Source of the DNA: Trichoplax adhaerens
Taxonomy: Eukaryota; Placozoa; Uniplacotomia; Trichoplacea; Trichoplacidae
NCBI RefSeq assembly: GCF_000150275.1
Contig: NW_002060947.1
Span: 6,783,211-6,847,210 of the forward strand
Reading direction: 5' to 3'
DNA: 64,000 nucleotides
The position numbers and the translations under genes were made by a program. Of the stretch, positions 1 to 12,500 are shown piece after piece; position 1 is the stretch's first letter; every line of letters begins with the position of its first letter. A model generated the notes under the pieces. That model was not told where the DNA came from. It was given only the letters and a program-made list of their open reading frames with translations, and made no database searches.

Positions 1-165
1 TGCAATTTATTAATGCACTTTAATTAAATTACTCCCTCATAAAAATAAAATTCTTTTCCGCTTAAGTATAATAATTTTACTAGTCGATCCCTTAAATTTA
101 ATCGGATATTGGCTCAGACTTTTAGTCAAAGTCGCTTCGCATAAGAATACCCAATTCTAACCTTA

Positions 166-1912
166 TATGGAAAACTTTTCTTACATACCGTTCCATTATA
201 CTGCATGCGGTGACTTGCTATCAACGGCTAGACCATCAATTGTAAACGAGGCCAAAATTGATGTAACAGATAAAATTGAGTAAGTTTTGAATTAAAATCA
301 TCCATATTTTATCTCTGGATACTAGCTATTCCTACATTTTCAGTAATTTTAATAGTAAAAATCCAGTTTAAAAATTTTAATGAATTGATACTAACTTATT
401 TCTGATCTAGAATATTCCTTTGCGTCTTGCCTGTGCTAATAGCTTTACAAATTTTAGTAAATTTATTAGTTGATCAAAACGCTGATCCAACATAGACCAA
501 TTATCGTGTTTAAACCTATCTGGATATTTGCATTGAGACCTATCAGTCTAAATTAGGGTCTGTTACTTTAAAAGGATAGTTTTATTTTATGTGCACCAGG
601 AGTTTCTGACGAGACTATAAAAGGCTGGTGCCTGAAGATCCCTTTTTAGTTAGTTAGTCGGTTAGATAGTTAACTAGTTTATCAATTGATATTTAATTGT
701 AAAGATTATAATCTTGGGTGCCAAGATTTCTTCAGTAATAAATGATAGTAAATCTCTGACTATCTCGTCTACACTATCTGTGACGCTATAATTATACCAT
801 AGTATTCGATTGTTGGAACTGAATTATTTGGTGATATAACTAATCTCACCTCTTTAAGTTAGTAAGTGACGTTCTCCGCAAGCATTGGTGTGTGTAGACT
901 ACTTTGTCGCTATTGGTGTGTGACAGGGTCTAAAATTGTTAAGAGTAAATAGCAAGTTGCCTGTCAAAAGTATAGCTAACAGTTGTTTTACTCATGGCAT
1001 AGATGCCTATAAATTTGATTATGAGTTGATTAACTCTACCACCAAAAAAGTTTTGAAAAGTCGAGCTTATGATGGTTATTCCTCCATGGAAAGACTGATT
1101 GAAAATTACCAACTGTTGCTAAAGTCAGTAAATTCACTAAAGAAAATTTTTGTTTCTTGTAAAATGAAATATCGATTATAACTCATAATCTCATTAAAGT
1201 TTTCGTTAAATTCTTGACTATTTAACAGGATGCTTCAGATAAATGTGCTATTCTTTCGAAAAATACTGTGGACGATTCCAAACAGGTCGATAAAAGAATT
1301 ATGGTAGATTCTACTACAGTTGAAGCTAAAATTTAAGTACGAGAGATTTCTTTGAAAATTTAGGTAACATTTGATTTTCATTGCTTGGAAAGCTTCCCAG
1401 AATATAAGCAACTCTAGAAAGTTAAAGATAAATATTTAGCCGTAAAGATAAAGCTTTTGTCTTAAAAGACTTCGCTAATATTCCCTGTCTAAATTATCAA
1501 TCTTTCTGAAAATCCAATATAGACCTCAAATTTAATAATTGTGCATTCATTGTACACTGAATGATCATATTGCAATTTCAGTATCTTTAGATTTATACCG
1601 TAAAAGCAATTTCAAATAGTGATTTAGTACAGTAAGAATAATAATAAGATATACGTGGATTCAATGGATATAATAATTTTACAATTATACTTTATTCCAA
1701 AAGCTTCAACAATTATTAATACAAGAATCACATGAAGAGGATTCTTTAAAGCCTTTATATTACTTTACGTGATGCACGTACACCTATAAATTTTAAAACT
1801 ATAGCTAATAAAACTATAGCCGAATTTTATCTGAGTTTTAGACAATTGGTGGACCGAGTTCGCATTATTTATTTAATGATAGTCGTTATAGCCTGTTATA
1901 CACCTTCCTGAA
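166..1912 (+). pseudogene. Decayed TRPA1-like copy (copy 0), exons 12-18 remnants
   Basis: This is the remnant of a channel gene that begins left of the window. Seen by alignment with the four copies downstream: an exon 12 match near 166-281 (FHYTACGD..., ending NEAKIDVTDK like KNAKIDVLDR); an exon 13 match at 411-560 plus 931-951 (NIPLRLACAN, then after a frameshift LLVDQNADPT, a stop, and LDICIETYQSKLG); an exon 14 match ending at 1127 (AYDGYSSMERLIENY against EFDGHTPMKRLIEKL); exon 15 at 1229-1285 (DASDKCAILS against AVMDRCITYT); and exon 16 at 1364-1441 (VTFDFHCLES against IVFNFSYLEA), with an in-frame TAG at 1415-1417. A weak S1-like match lies at 1865-1912 (IYLMIVVIACYTPS). A solo LTR splits exon 13, and the exon 13 donor reads GC instead of GT. 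Frameshift, stops and insertion together make this a pseudogene. Exon edges are approximate, and I could not place anything after exon 18. Confidence 0.75.
561..925 (+). mobile_element. Solo LTR in exon 13 of copy 0, TSD gggtc
   Basis: A 365-bp insert begins TGTTAC and ends TGTGACA. It is flanked by perfect 5-bp duplications gggtc at 556-560 and 926-930. A TATA box (tataaaag, 616-623) and a downstream AATAAA (737-742) sit in the order expected of an LTR on the + strand. No internal retrotransposon sequence adjoins it, so it is a solo LTR left after LTR-LTR recombination. Removing the insert and one duplication restores the exon 13 alignment of the surrounding pseudogene. It shares the TGTGCACC motif before the TATA box with the LTRs at 10451 and 30837. 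Confidence 0.85.
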
Positions 1913-2440
1913 GTTATCTTTTAAATAGATTTGATCTAATTATGATGTTAAATGTAAACCATTAATATTTAAATAGATAATATGCAGTAAAATACTTAGT
2001 TGCCGAGAATTTATTACTTAAATTATTACAGCCAGTACTATACCGTAACTGGTTATAGTTGCCATACCTTATGCCGTATTAATTAATCTGACCCAAGCAC
2101 AATAAATTTAATTGACTCTTTACTGAAGAATTGGACATAGATTAGAAATGGTATGTTAATGTCTGGTAATAAATTGTACGATGCTAATTCCATTATTATA
2201 TCATAACGCCAGTTACGCCCAGAACAAACTATTACTGGTAATATCAAGACTAATGTTTTGAAATGTTCGAAAATTAATTACTAGAGTCCAAATTTTATTT
2301 CATTTTCTCCTACAGTACATCAGAAATTTTTACAAGTCTTCATATTGTTGATACTCCTAGTTTAATTAATTCTATTGATATCTGTCCTCTTCAATAATGC
2401 AATTTATTTTTGAACTTGAAGTTTTTAGCCATGCTACAAT
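1913..2440. other. Spacer between copy 0 and the gene 1 promoter
   Basis: AT-rich sequence without a convincing open frame. It probably contains the eroded 3' exons of copy 0: the stretch near 2348-2385 reads like VDTPSLINSID and faintly resembles the post-S6 exon (NADTSLIKTDLS), but this is too weak to call. Confidence 0.3.
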
Positions 2441-2545
2441 TTACTCTTTTATATGAAACAAAGGCAGTAACAAATTCAGGTAGCATCTGCATACGTAACA
2501 GCAGGAAGAGGAAATGAGCAAGAATGATACATTTAAATGAAGTTG
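2441..2545 (+). promoter_or_regulatory. Conserved TATA and leader block upstream of gene 1
   Basis: A TATA-like stretch (ttttatatgaaa, about 2447-2458) is followed by roughly 85 bp that align with the sequence upstream of genes 2 (17971-18075) and 4 (48931-49040). Shared words are aaaggcagtaacaa, a ctgcata/ctacata word, and aagaatgata followed by a ttcaaat-like stretch. The block starts about 1.08 kb before the ATG. Conservation in spacers that otherwise diverge suggests a core promoter with the start of the transcript, perhaps a non-coding first exon. That role is inferred. Confidence 0.45.
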
Positions 2546-2699
2546 ATAAACATAGTCTCATTATAATTATAAATGATGTAATGTTATTCTTGAAAGATTT
2601 AGAATCTAAATGAATAGCCCTTCATATAGCATAATTCGTAATTTATAATTCTCAAGCAAATAAACTTTGACAATACAAATAGTATGATAGACAAATATA

Positions 2700-3115
2700 T
2701 AAAACTATCAACAGATTAAAAATTAATCCATATATGGATTAAAGCTAAAAATTATTGTTTCTACAGAAATTATAAATTATGTTAGCATTGGAAAGTGTAT
2801 CAAAAATTTCGACATATTAGCTGATGTATAACATACGTATTTCACATAGCTATTACATACCTTGTAGATCACTTTTATAGACGAGAGCATATAGTAATAT
2901 CTAAAAGTGGAATTAACGATACACAAATTGATATTTTATTCATAAATAAGAGCAACTACTCCGTCAATAGATTACACTTTAATCCACATGCGGATTAGAC
3001 GAGAAATTAAAATTTCTGCAGATATTATAAAGTAGAGTAGTATTGGAAAGTATATCTGTAATTTCCGACACCTTCACTGATGTATATTTCACATAGTTAC
3101 TACATACCATATCGA
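2700..3115. repeat. Diverged tandem duplication before gene 1
   Basis: Two segments, about 2725-2875 and 2975-3115, run parallel. Each has an inverted ATCC-n-GGAT word (ccatatatgg; ccacatgcgg), then ttctacagaaat or tttctgcagata, then attggaaagt, a gaca word and a shared end (tatttcacatag, tacatacc). Each copy carries the conserved pre-start block (2756-2805 and 3010-3060) that occurs once before genes 2, 3, 4 and 5. Gene 1 therefore has a doubled version of this upstream region. Confidence 0.5.
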
Positions 3116-3518
3116 TCGACTATAATTTATATTACATAAAAATTTGGCGATCATCGCCATTCTTTTGAAGGTTGCACTTTCGTCGGTCTGGATCACAATA
3201 ATTATAATTGAATTAATTACTAGACCGTTGAGCGTATCTGGAGTGTAGAAAGTAGAAATTGAATTTCAAAGGAAGCATTTATATACGTCCAGCTATGCTA
3301 GTATAAGTATAAAAATTATCGTTCTGCTGATTAAAATCTGATTAAACACAGAACCGCCTTCTTTTAATTTTGACTAATAAATTAGGAAATCGAAAAAAAT
3401 AATTATACTTTCAAATTCACGAATGATTTTAATTACCTGTTAATCGTTTACAAAATTATAGGAATTTTAAAATTAAACTGACACGATTGCTTACGATCTG
3501 TTTGACGGAAATACCAAC

Positions 3519-6500
3519 ATGAGGAAAGGATCCAAAATACAGACATTCGATCATAACAATAAAGACGAACCGAGTCGGCATGACATTGTCCGATCTAGTA
3601 GCAGTTGGTGGAAATTTCCAAGTTGGGAATCAAAGAAAAATCTGACTCGTTCTTCAACTATCGAAAATGGCATTAATGTTAATTTTATTAACGTGAGAGA
3701 ACAGCAGAAAAAGTCAAAAGCGACAACTGATTGTGCAGTGGATAGCTCATTAGTAAGCCTTAGTTCTGCTGCGGCGAACACTAAAGCACATGATTTGTAT
3801 AAGGTAAGAAATAAAAGTTCGTTCACTGGGACTTATTTATCGATTTTTATCTTACCGACGAGAATAGGTGAAGTGCTAATATTAATAAATTATAGATAGT
3901 AACGAATTTACTTCGTTGTTACAAGTGATAATCTGCTTTCATGAACGACTAGTTGCAATTGACTTGCGAAGTGTTTAAATTCATAATTATATTTTAATTT
4001 TAATCAATCCCAGGTAATAATTATCGACTAAGGAGGCATGTTTAGATACTAAATTTAGATCTCCTTTTTTATTTTTTTCTACTAAGATGTCTTTGAGTTT
4101 ATGAGAGGTAATAAAGAGCTATAGGTTTCTTTTCTGGGATGTATTAAAATGAATGCAACAAATAATGAATTCGACGTAACTATCTAACAATTTTAACCGA
4201 AACACTTTAACTTGTCCTACTCTTATCTCTTTCTATTTATTAAAATGCGCCAATATCTAGTCTGAAATAATCGAAGTGATATTTAAAACTATTTTACAGT
4301 ATGTGTAATTATTTGTAGAATGAATGATATTAATATATAACACTGGAATTGCCCGATTAAAACGTTTGCCATCAATTCTTATTCCCAAAATTATGAATTT
4401 AATCATTAATTTATAATGGTTTAATCAACTATAGTTTAGGCAAGGAAAAGCTAACTTCCTCTTGATGATGATTCTAATCCAGCAATTTTTTGACTGGAAA
4501 GATGAATTCGTCCATAAGTAAATAGTAGACTTTCAACTAAATAGTAAGACTGATAATATTATATCGATAGCCACCATACGATTATATTTGCAGTTTATAA
4601 ATAATACAAAAGTCCTTTTATAAACGAATGCACGTAGATCGGCTGCTTTAGATCAGAGTTGAATTTTTCTCTTAACTGTATTTCATTCTACTTGGCATTT
4701 CTACTATGAGTACTATGCCTAATTAAACCATTGAGATAATCAGATACCTTGTGCTTCCTGTTGCCTTTACAAATTTCGAAATAGTTGCTATAATCGTAGT
4801 TAATATTGACATACAGTATACAGTATATGATCTTGTAGGAAGATGTGCAAACAAAGAAATACATAATGATTGTATTGGAAATCCAAATTCTTTCCATATC
4901 ATGCAAGAAACAGCAATCGTTAAGACTTATACGATGTTGTCTGCATTTATACGTTCGTTATTATTAGGAACATTTATAGTAGTATCGATAAATCGGTTTT
5001 ACATATGGCCTTTGATATTATTCATGGACTAGACTTGATAAAATGATTCAGCATCTATTTTCATACAGTATGAGAAAAATTATTTAAAGAAAGATTTATC
5101 CACACTAGTTAAGAAAATTTTTGACTTTAAAATTGATAATAATTAATCAGCAAGGTAATCCAGCGGTATTATTAACAATACGGCAAGATCAGCAAAGTAG
5201 GAAAATATTTGTTTACTGTATTCGCATATAGCATACCAGGCTAATTTACCAGATGAGATTTAAAATTTTATGTGTGATGAAATTAAACATGATAACAATA
5301 GGCTAGGCAAAATTTGATCGTTATAGTCGGCAAGACCTTGTAAAGAAACATTCTCAAGAATGATATTTCCAACCCTCCTCAGAAACTGTAAGGAAATGTG
5401 CTTACACTTTACAGCTTAATTAAAATATTGCGATTACTTTCTACAATTTTTATACACGAGCGCGAAAGATCAGCATTAAACGAAATATTTCCGACCGACA
5501 TTTCATAAGGAAATGAATTATGAAATATCACAAAAAGAAATGATCTTAATAAACTGTAGTTAAATTTTCCTCATTCCGCTAACCCATCTCGTTTCTCTAT
5601 TTTATAAAAACAGTTCTTAATAGCTATGGCTTAAAATGTATAACAAAAATATATTTAAACGCTACAGTAAACCGCAATAAACCTTTCGCTAAATAATTAT
5701 TGCGTCTATATAATTTCATATACAATTTTAAATTTATTAAACGCTACGTAGACTGAAGATCTCATTTTGTTTTTACTGCCATGCCAGGTAGTACTTTCTA
5801 TTAGTAGACATAATTATATCCCATTATTTTTATAGTTGTGGGAGGTGATAACTGTTAAGAGATAATAAGAGACCTTATTAAATGCTAATGTTATTAATTT
5901 TTGCAACAATGAATGCCTAAACTAATTACAATATCTTAGTAGATTTGTAGTATAACATTATAACAGTAGACTTAGCCGAAGTATCGCGATTAGCGTTCTT
6001 CCAATTAGTCAATGTTATAAATACTTGATATTTTCAAAATGAAGATGTTCGATTCCTAGTAATTAATTACGACTGGTAAAATACTGTTCTACACGTATAT
6101 TCTAAGCTTCGATTATCAAACGAAATCAGTTAAAAACCTTGAATCAAACTACCTTCATTATATGATGCTACTTGATCTAGCTGAGATAGGATGCATTTTA
6201 AAATTTGATTATATAATATGATTAAAGTTGCTTTGTTACCTATACCAGCGAATTAGTAACTACTCCGCTCTAAATTTACTCCAGAACTATTACAACTATA
6301 TCGTTTAAATATTATTAATGAACTTAACTAAAATTTGAATTCACTCAATATCGTGATGATCATGTTTTAATACTCAATTTCGACTTGATAGCTATAATTC
6401 ACGTTTAAAATAATTGAGAAAACCTTTGCTCACTCCAACTCAAACTATTTTATAGTAATTTATCTGTCTTTGCGCTAAACTAAAATACTAGTAATGCCTG

Positions 6501-9500
6501 AGTTTCAGCTACTTGACCAAATGAGAAATAGTAATTACGTGATAGTCTTTTCTGAACAGAGAAGGGAGATTTGCAGGATAAATAATGTTTGATTTTCTGG
6601 ATTGTTGGTTTAACAGGCTCCATATCTCTAAAATATAGAAATTATTGTTTAATTCTATTTGTGCTTATAACTAACTAAACAGTGACCTCTCCTTTATTTT
6701 GTATTCCACATTTTAACGCAGTTCAATTTTGTCTATTGATTCCAGATTCGTAATTGTAGCTAATAATTCTCCGAATTAAGCATCTCTTTATCTTTTTTAT
6801 TTGCATAGCAGCTTTTCTCCTATCCGTAAATTTACCTCAAAGCGTGTCATCAAGAATAATTATATTGCTTCAGTCATCTAACATTCATAACTTTTCAGTA
6901 ATTACATTTATTTTAAAACATCACTAGGAAAGATCTGTTCGTCTAGATAATAGGGATATATAAGTTAGCAAACCAAACCAGTATAGTTTACTATTCAATG
7001 TTTTAGTTATTGTAATTAGCTTATTTAGATTGCAATAGATTCGTGTTCCAAATTTTAATTTGTAATAAGAAATACGCTAAAACTATTACAAAAAACTACG
7101 CTATGAGACTACTGTCAGGTTTGTCCTCCATAATATTAACCTACAGTCGGATTCTAAATATTAACGATATCCCGTCGTCACATTAGATAGCTAAACTTAA
7201 AGACATTATGCTTAAGAGTAATTAATAATAATCTGAGTCACTGATATAGAAGAAGAGAATTTATGTTGTCATGTAATTAACTGATTGCTAACTTAACGTG
7301 CAATCTTCATAATGAAAGCACATATCTTTGGCATACGCTATTATTTGGAATCCAAATCAATTGGATATGATCAATTCCCATTTTTTAAGTTCTCATCATC
7401 AATGATATCTTTGTCGATTATAAATTAATTTCCACTGTAGAAGAGAGTTAAGAAAATTTTCCAAAGAAATTAAGTAGAATTAAAGCCATGTTGCCACGCT
7501 ACATCTAATCCACATTAACAACTGATTTGATATAAGATTATTACTATCATAGATTACAGAAGTTATACATTTGCCCTGCTAATGCAAACTACTATATTGC
7601 AATGACCAGGCTATCAAAACTGGCTCGTTGGAAGAAATGCAAAATCTACTTACTCTCCACTATAATAATCGCAATAATCGCAATGAAATTAACTCAGCCG
7701 ATAAAGAGAATTCATTTACTTTTATGCATTACGCTGCAAGATATAATCGATCCGATGCTATACGTTGCTTGATCGACGTTGGTGCAGGTAATTTTTCAGA
7801 TTTTTAATCAATTTAATATCATTTCGTAAATATTTTTTTATTGTTTAGATGTTAACAGAAAGGGCGGCAAAGATTTCATTACTCCTCTCCATGTTGCTGC
7901 TCAGTTTAACTGTCCAAATGCAGCTCAAACTTTAATTCAGTTCGGTGCAACAATTTCTCAAAATTCTAAAACGAAAGAAAATCCTTTGCATTATTGCTGT
8001 AAATACGGAAATGAAAAAGTGGCTGAGGTATTTAAATGTTATAATTATAACAGCTTCCCTTAATTGTAGTTTCTAGCACATATCTATATAAGGCTTTTTG
8101 CTTTGCATGTTTTCACGCTGCTTTTAATATTTGCTTTTGAAGAAATTTCTCGTTTCTTATCCTATTTTTAAACTTCCTAAAATCAATTTGCTTGAAATTT
8201 GAATCTAAACTAGGTCATTCTAAGAGAAGCTGAAAGGCTTAATATGACTGGAAAGATTGTTAATCAGCCTGATAGCGAATCTCACTGTCCTATTCATCTT
8301 GCAGCTTTGTATAATAATAAGAAAATGATTGCTATTTTGGTAAGCCTATAATATGATCAAGCAAATAATTTGTAGCTAAAGACAGATAAAGATAGTATCA
8401 CATGAAAGTTAGTAGTCTTCTATAACCAATGCCTCTTTTTATTTGACATTCTATTCGTTATACAGCTAACGTATGCGGCAAGTATAGTTAGAAAGGATGT
8501 TAACGGTCAATTACCTTCTCATTTCGCGGCTGAACATAAGGACACAGCTATTTTGGAGCACATACTCCAATACGGTAAGTTAAATTTATTCATACCTATT
8601 AGAAGAAATTATACTATCAGTTTAATGTTATTGATAGTATTAAATGCAAAGAATTTTCCAAACTATTCATTTATAGCCAAAATGAAAGGTCACAACGACT
8701 ATGTGATAATATCTAATAATGAGGGAGGTACAGCTCTTCATATTGCCGCCGATGTTGGTTCTGTTGTAGTAAGTATATATGGTAATACCTTTGCCTGTTG
8801 TAATTTAATGCAATGTAGATGTACAGTTTAATCTAAATAAAGCATTGCATTTTTAAAACGTCATGCATTTGATCGATTAGGCAGCAGAAGTTTGCTTCAA
8901 GTACGGTGCAGAGATCGAAGCTCAAAATGTAAATTGAATTATAATTTTACGTAATTATTTATTTTAATTATGTAACTAGTTAAAAATTTGAACAATTATC
9001 TTAAATCAGATCTATTGGTAAAAGATAGTATTATACTGTATATTTGATTGGAGTATGGAATTTACTCATAAGATAAAAATTTCGACTACAATGATAACAC
9101 ATCAGATTTTTACTTGCTCGTTTATTCTACCAGCATGAACTATTAACACCTTTGCACATTGCGGCTGTAAATGGCAACTGCGAATTTGCCGAGTATCTCA
9201 TCAGCAAAGGCGCCAAAGTTAACTCAAAAGACAATGACGGAAGAACTTCCTTACATTACGCAGCTTTGAGCAATAATATTTCTTTAACCGAACTTTTAAT
9301 CCACCAGGTACAGTCGTTAATGAAATTTCTTCAGTTAGTGTTAAATCGTTATACGATCGCCATTAATTCTAGTCCATTTTGACTCAATATTTAGGGAGCA
9401 GATATCGAAGCTCGCGATAACAGAGGCCAAACGCCATTACTTTTAGCAGTTATCAATGGATATACACCTGTCATTAAGAAATTACTCGAATTAGGCGCCG

Positions 9501-12500
9501 ATATTGCAACTACAGACTCTAATGGTCGACACTGTATGCATTATTTAGCTGAGAAAAGTGATGTTAGCAACATATTAGCGGTCTTGAAAGTAAGCTAATG
9601 GCTGTATTGAATCCACTTGACTATAGAATTTAGTTGCAAATATTCTTTACGTTTATAATACTTCAAAACCATTATGGTTATAAATAGAATGGAGGGAAAG
9701 AATTGGTAAATCAGCCTGACAACGAAGGTATCATTCCATCGCACATCGCAGCTATGAAAGGAACTATTACAGTAAGTTTTATGATAATCGAACTCGATAT
9801 CCATTCCTATGTAATATATATGATCTAACCATTAAGATATTAGTCATCATCGTAGCCACAATCCATACATTAGACATCATTTTTGTACGCTTGAATTCGT
9901 CTTCTTATATTAAACTAATACCTTGCAGACATTGTATCAGTTATATGAAAATGGTACTTCTTTGGACACTGTAGACGAAGAAGGAAATACGCTTTTGCAC
10001 ATAGCAGCCAAAGGCAATCATCGCGATACTGTTAAACTAATTTTACAAGCCACCAAAGCAAAAGATATTAATATTAGAAATGCATTTGGTCAAAAGCCTA
10101 TCCATATTGCCGCTAAATATGGCCATAACCGTGTTGTTCATAATATGATTAGGAATGGTGCTGACATTAATAGCAAGTAAAAGTTTGTCAATTGAAATTA
10201 TAGATTACCAGATTGATCTTAGCTAATGATTTTGACCGATAACACTTTTAGTAGATTTCAGATAACGAAGATTTTTGATAAATTGTTAGAGACATCTATT
10301 CCTATTATCCTTTGCACTATGCTGCTAAAGGTGGATTTACAGCAGCGGTCCAATTGTTGATCGATAAAAATGCTAAAGTTTGCGTGTTAGATCGCTTTAA
10401 TGTAAGTACTCTTAGCACATTCCCAACATATTAGAATAGTTTCAATAGACTGTTAAGGAGCAAAGCACCGTACTCGCTAATTAAATAGATTTTGTTAGTA
10501 TTTAGCTAATGGATCATATCGGTAAGTAATAATTGAAATTAAGAATATTAATAATGTCTAGATTGCCAGACAACAAAAGGCATAATTGTATTTTGCAATT
10601 AATTAGTAGAGCCTATATAGATATTAATAATGGCGACACGTTAGCACCCGCTACGAACGCGTGATTATCGTGCAGAGCCTCAAGGGTCTAACTTGATATT
10701 TATTAGTTATTGCTAATTAAAGTTGTTTACGTGCTTGTATCTATAGTAAACTATATAGTTTATTAAGGCTTGTCCTCTTATACAAATAATGTAAATCTTA
10801 TATTGTCAAGTTACTATGTGTGCACCATAAATTTAGTGGAATGGTATAAAAGGACGAGCGAATGCTCAGTTCCTGAGTTCTTTATCAGTTCGTGTACGAG
10901 AAGGCACTCGGCTTCTCTACTAATAAAAGCTATACTAATCTTTTAGAACAGTCTTATCCCTGTGACCGAAAGTAGTAAAGAACTACCATACAGTAGATCT
11001 CCAGGTGTAGTGGAGCAAAGCATAAGTAATCTATTAGTTTAGTGTAGTAGTTCGCAACATAAGTTTGTGACATAGACATTTAATTTAAATCTTTCTATGT
11101 TTTAGTTATGTATAGAATAAGATCATTCTTTCATATTAATTTTCTGCTACGTTATAAGAGATATCTTACTGTCACGAAGTGATTTTTAATAACTAATAGT
11201 GATCTTATTTTCATCAGATAACGTACTTGGTATTTGTTGAAAAAAACTTTATCAATGTCTTTATTCCTACTTATATAGATAGATAACTGCATAGTCTTAC
11301 AATATTGTGTACGTAACGAAAATAATGTTTATGCAAAGTGATTATAAAACTGACTACTTTTTCAATAAGGTTTAGGTTTAGTTTGTCTAAGAAGTGACTT
11401 CTAGTGTTTCCGTTGCTCCTGATTAAAAGAGATCGTCAATATTAGAGTCGTACTGTGGGAAGATGTCTGAGAGGACAAATCTGACAGCAGACTCAGTCTT
11501 TAGTTTCTGTATAATAGCTATACTTATTTCCTTGTTACTAATTTCGATATATAGCAAATACATTTTATTGTAGAAATACAATATGAGCATATGCATATGA
11601 CAACGCAAATGAAGATATTTACATTAGCCGAATTGCTAAACTTGCGTGTATGAGAATCTAGAGAATTTCTTTTACAACTATGAAAATGATCTAAAATTGA
11701 ACTTGTCTTTACAGCATATTTTCTGACCCTTTTAAATTTATATATGCCGTTTAAAATAACTGAAACTCCAAATATAATTATTTTTTAATCTGAAAGAATA
11801 CTCCCCTGCACTTAGCATCAGCTAATGGGCATCAAGAAGTAGTCAAAATATTGTTAGCAAATGGCGCCAAGCCAACAGCGATCAATAGTCAGGGTCTAAA
11901 TTGTTTAGATTTAGCAATCGAAAATGATCGAACCGAAATTGGATTACAAATTATCCGCAGTAAATTGTAAGTTTCTAAATTTGCGGTTATTCTTTCACCA
12001 ACAATTTTCCTTCTTGGCCCCATCGTTTTCTGAATTTACTATAGCTGGTGTAGTCAGAATATAGTTATCGAAATATTTATCCCAAAATCTTAATTAATTG
12101 CACTTGTAGTTGGGAAAAAGCTCTAGAAAATAGAGAATTTGATGGACACACGCCAATGAAGAGACTTATTGAGAAACTCCCTATTGTTGCCAGTGTAAGT
12201 ATAAATTGCGACAGGTTCATTTAATACTGTACATACACATGTGAAGTAATAGAAGCAGAACAATTTCTGGTGAAGTACATCGATTCCATACGAAATAATA
12301 TCGGCAAAAGCATAACAGATATTTATTAAATTTTATTAGCAGTACTATTGTATTATAAATTCTCTCTATGCACTTGTACTTTAAACATAACGATGAGATA
12401 TGTACTGATTACATCACAATCTAGAATCTAAAGATATTTTGTGATAGTACTGATATTTATAGTTCCTAAATATAACTTACATTCTAAGTCATAGTACTGT

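Noticed and set aside
3551-3826. Open frame on the minus strand opposite exon 1 of gene 1
   Set aside because: Mirror of a real exon; not kept open in the other copies in a meaningful way.
4751-5032. 93-codon open frame with hydrophobic stretches in gene 1 intron 1
   Set aside because: It has no ATG at its head (GTG), and the homologous intron of gene 3 (35280-35480) is full of stops and indels in this frame, so coding is not conserved.
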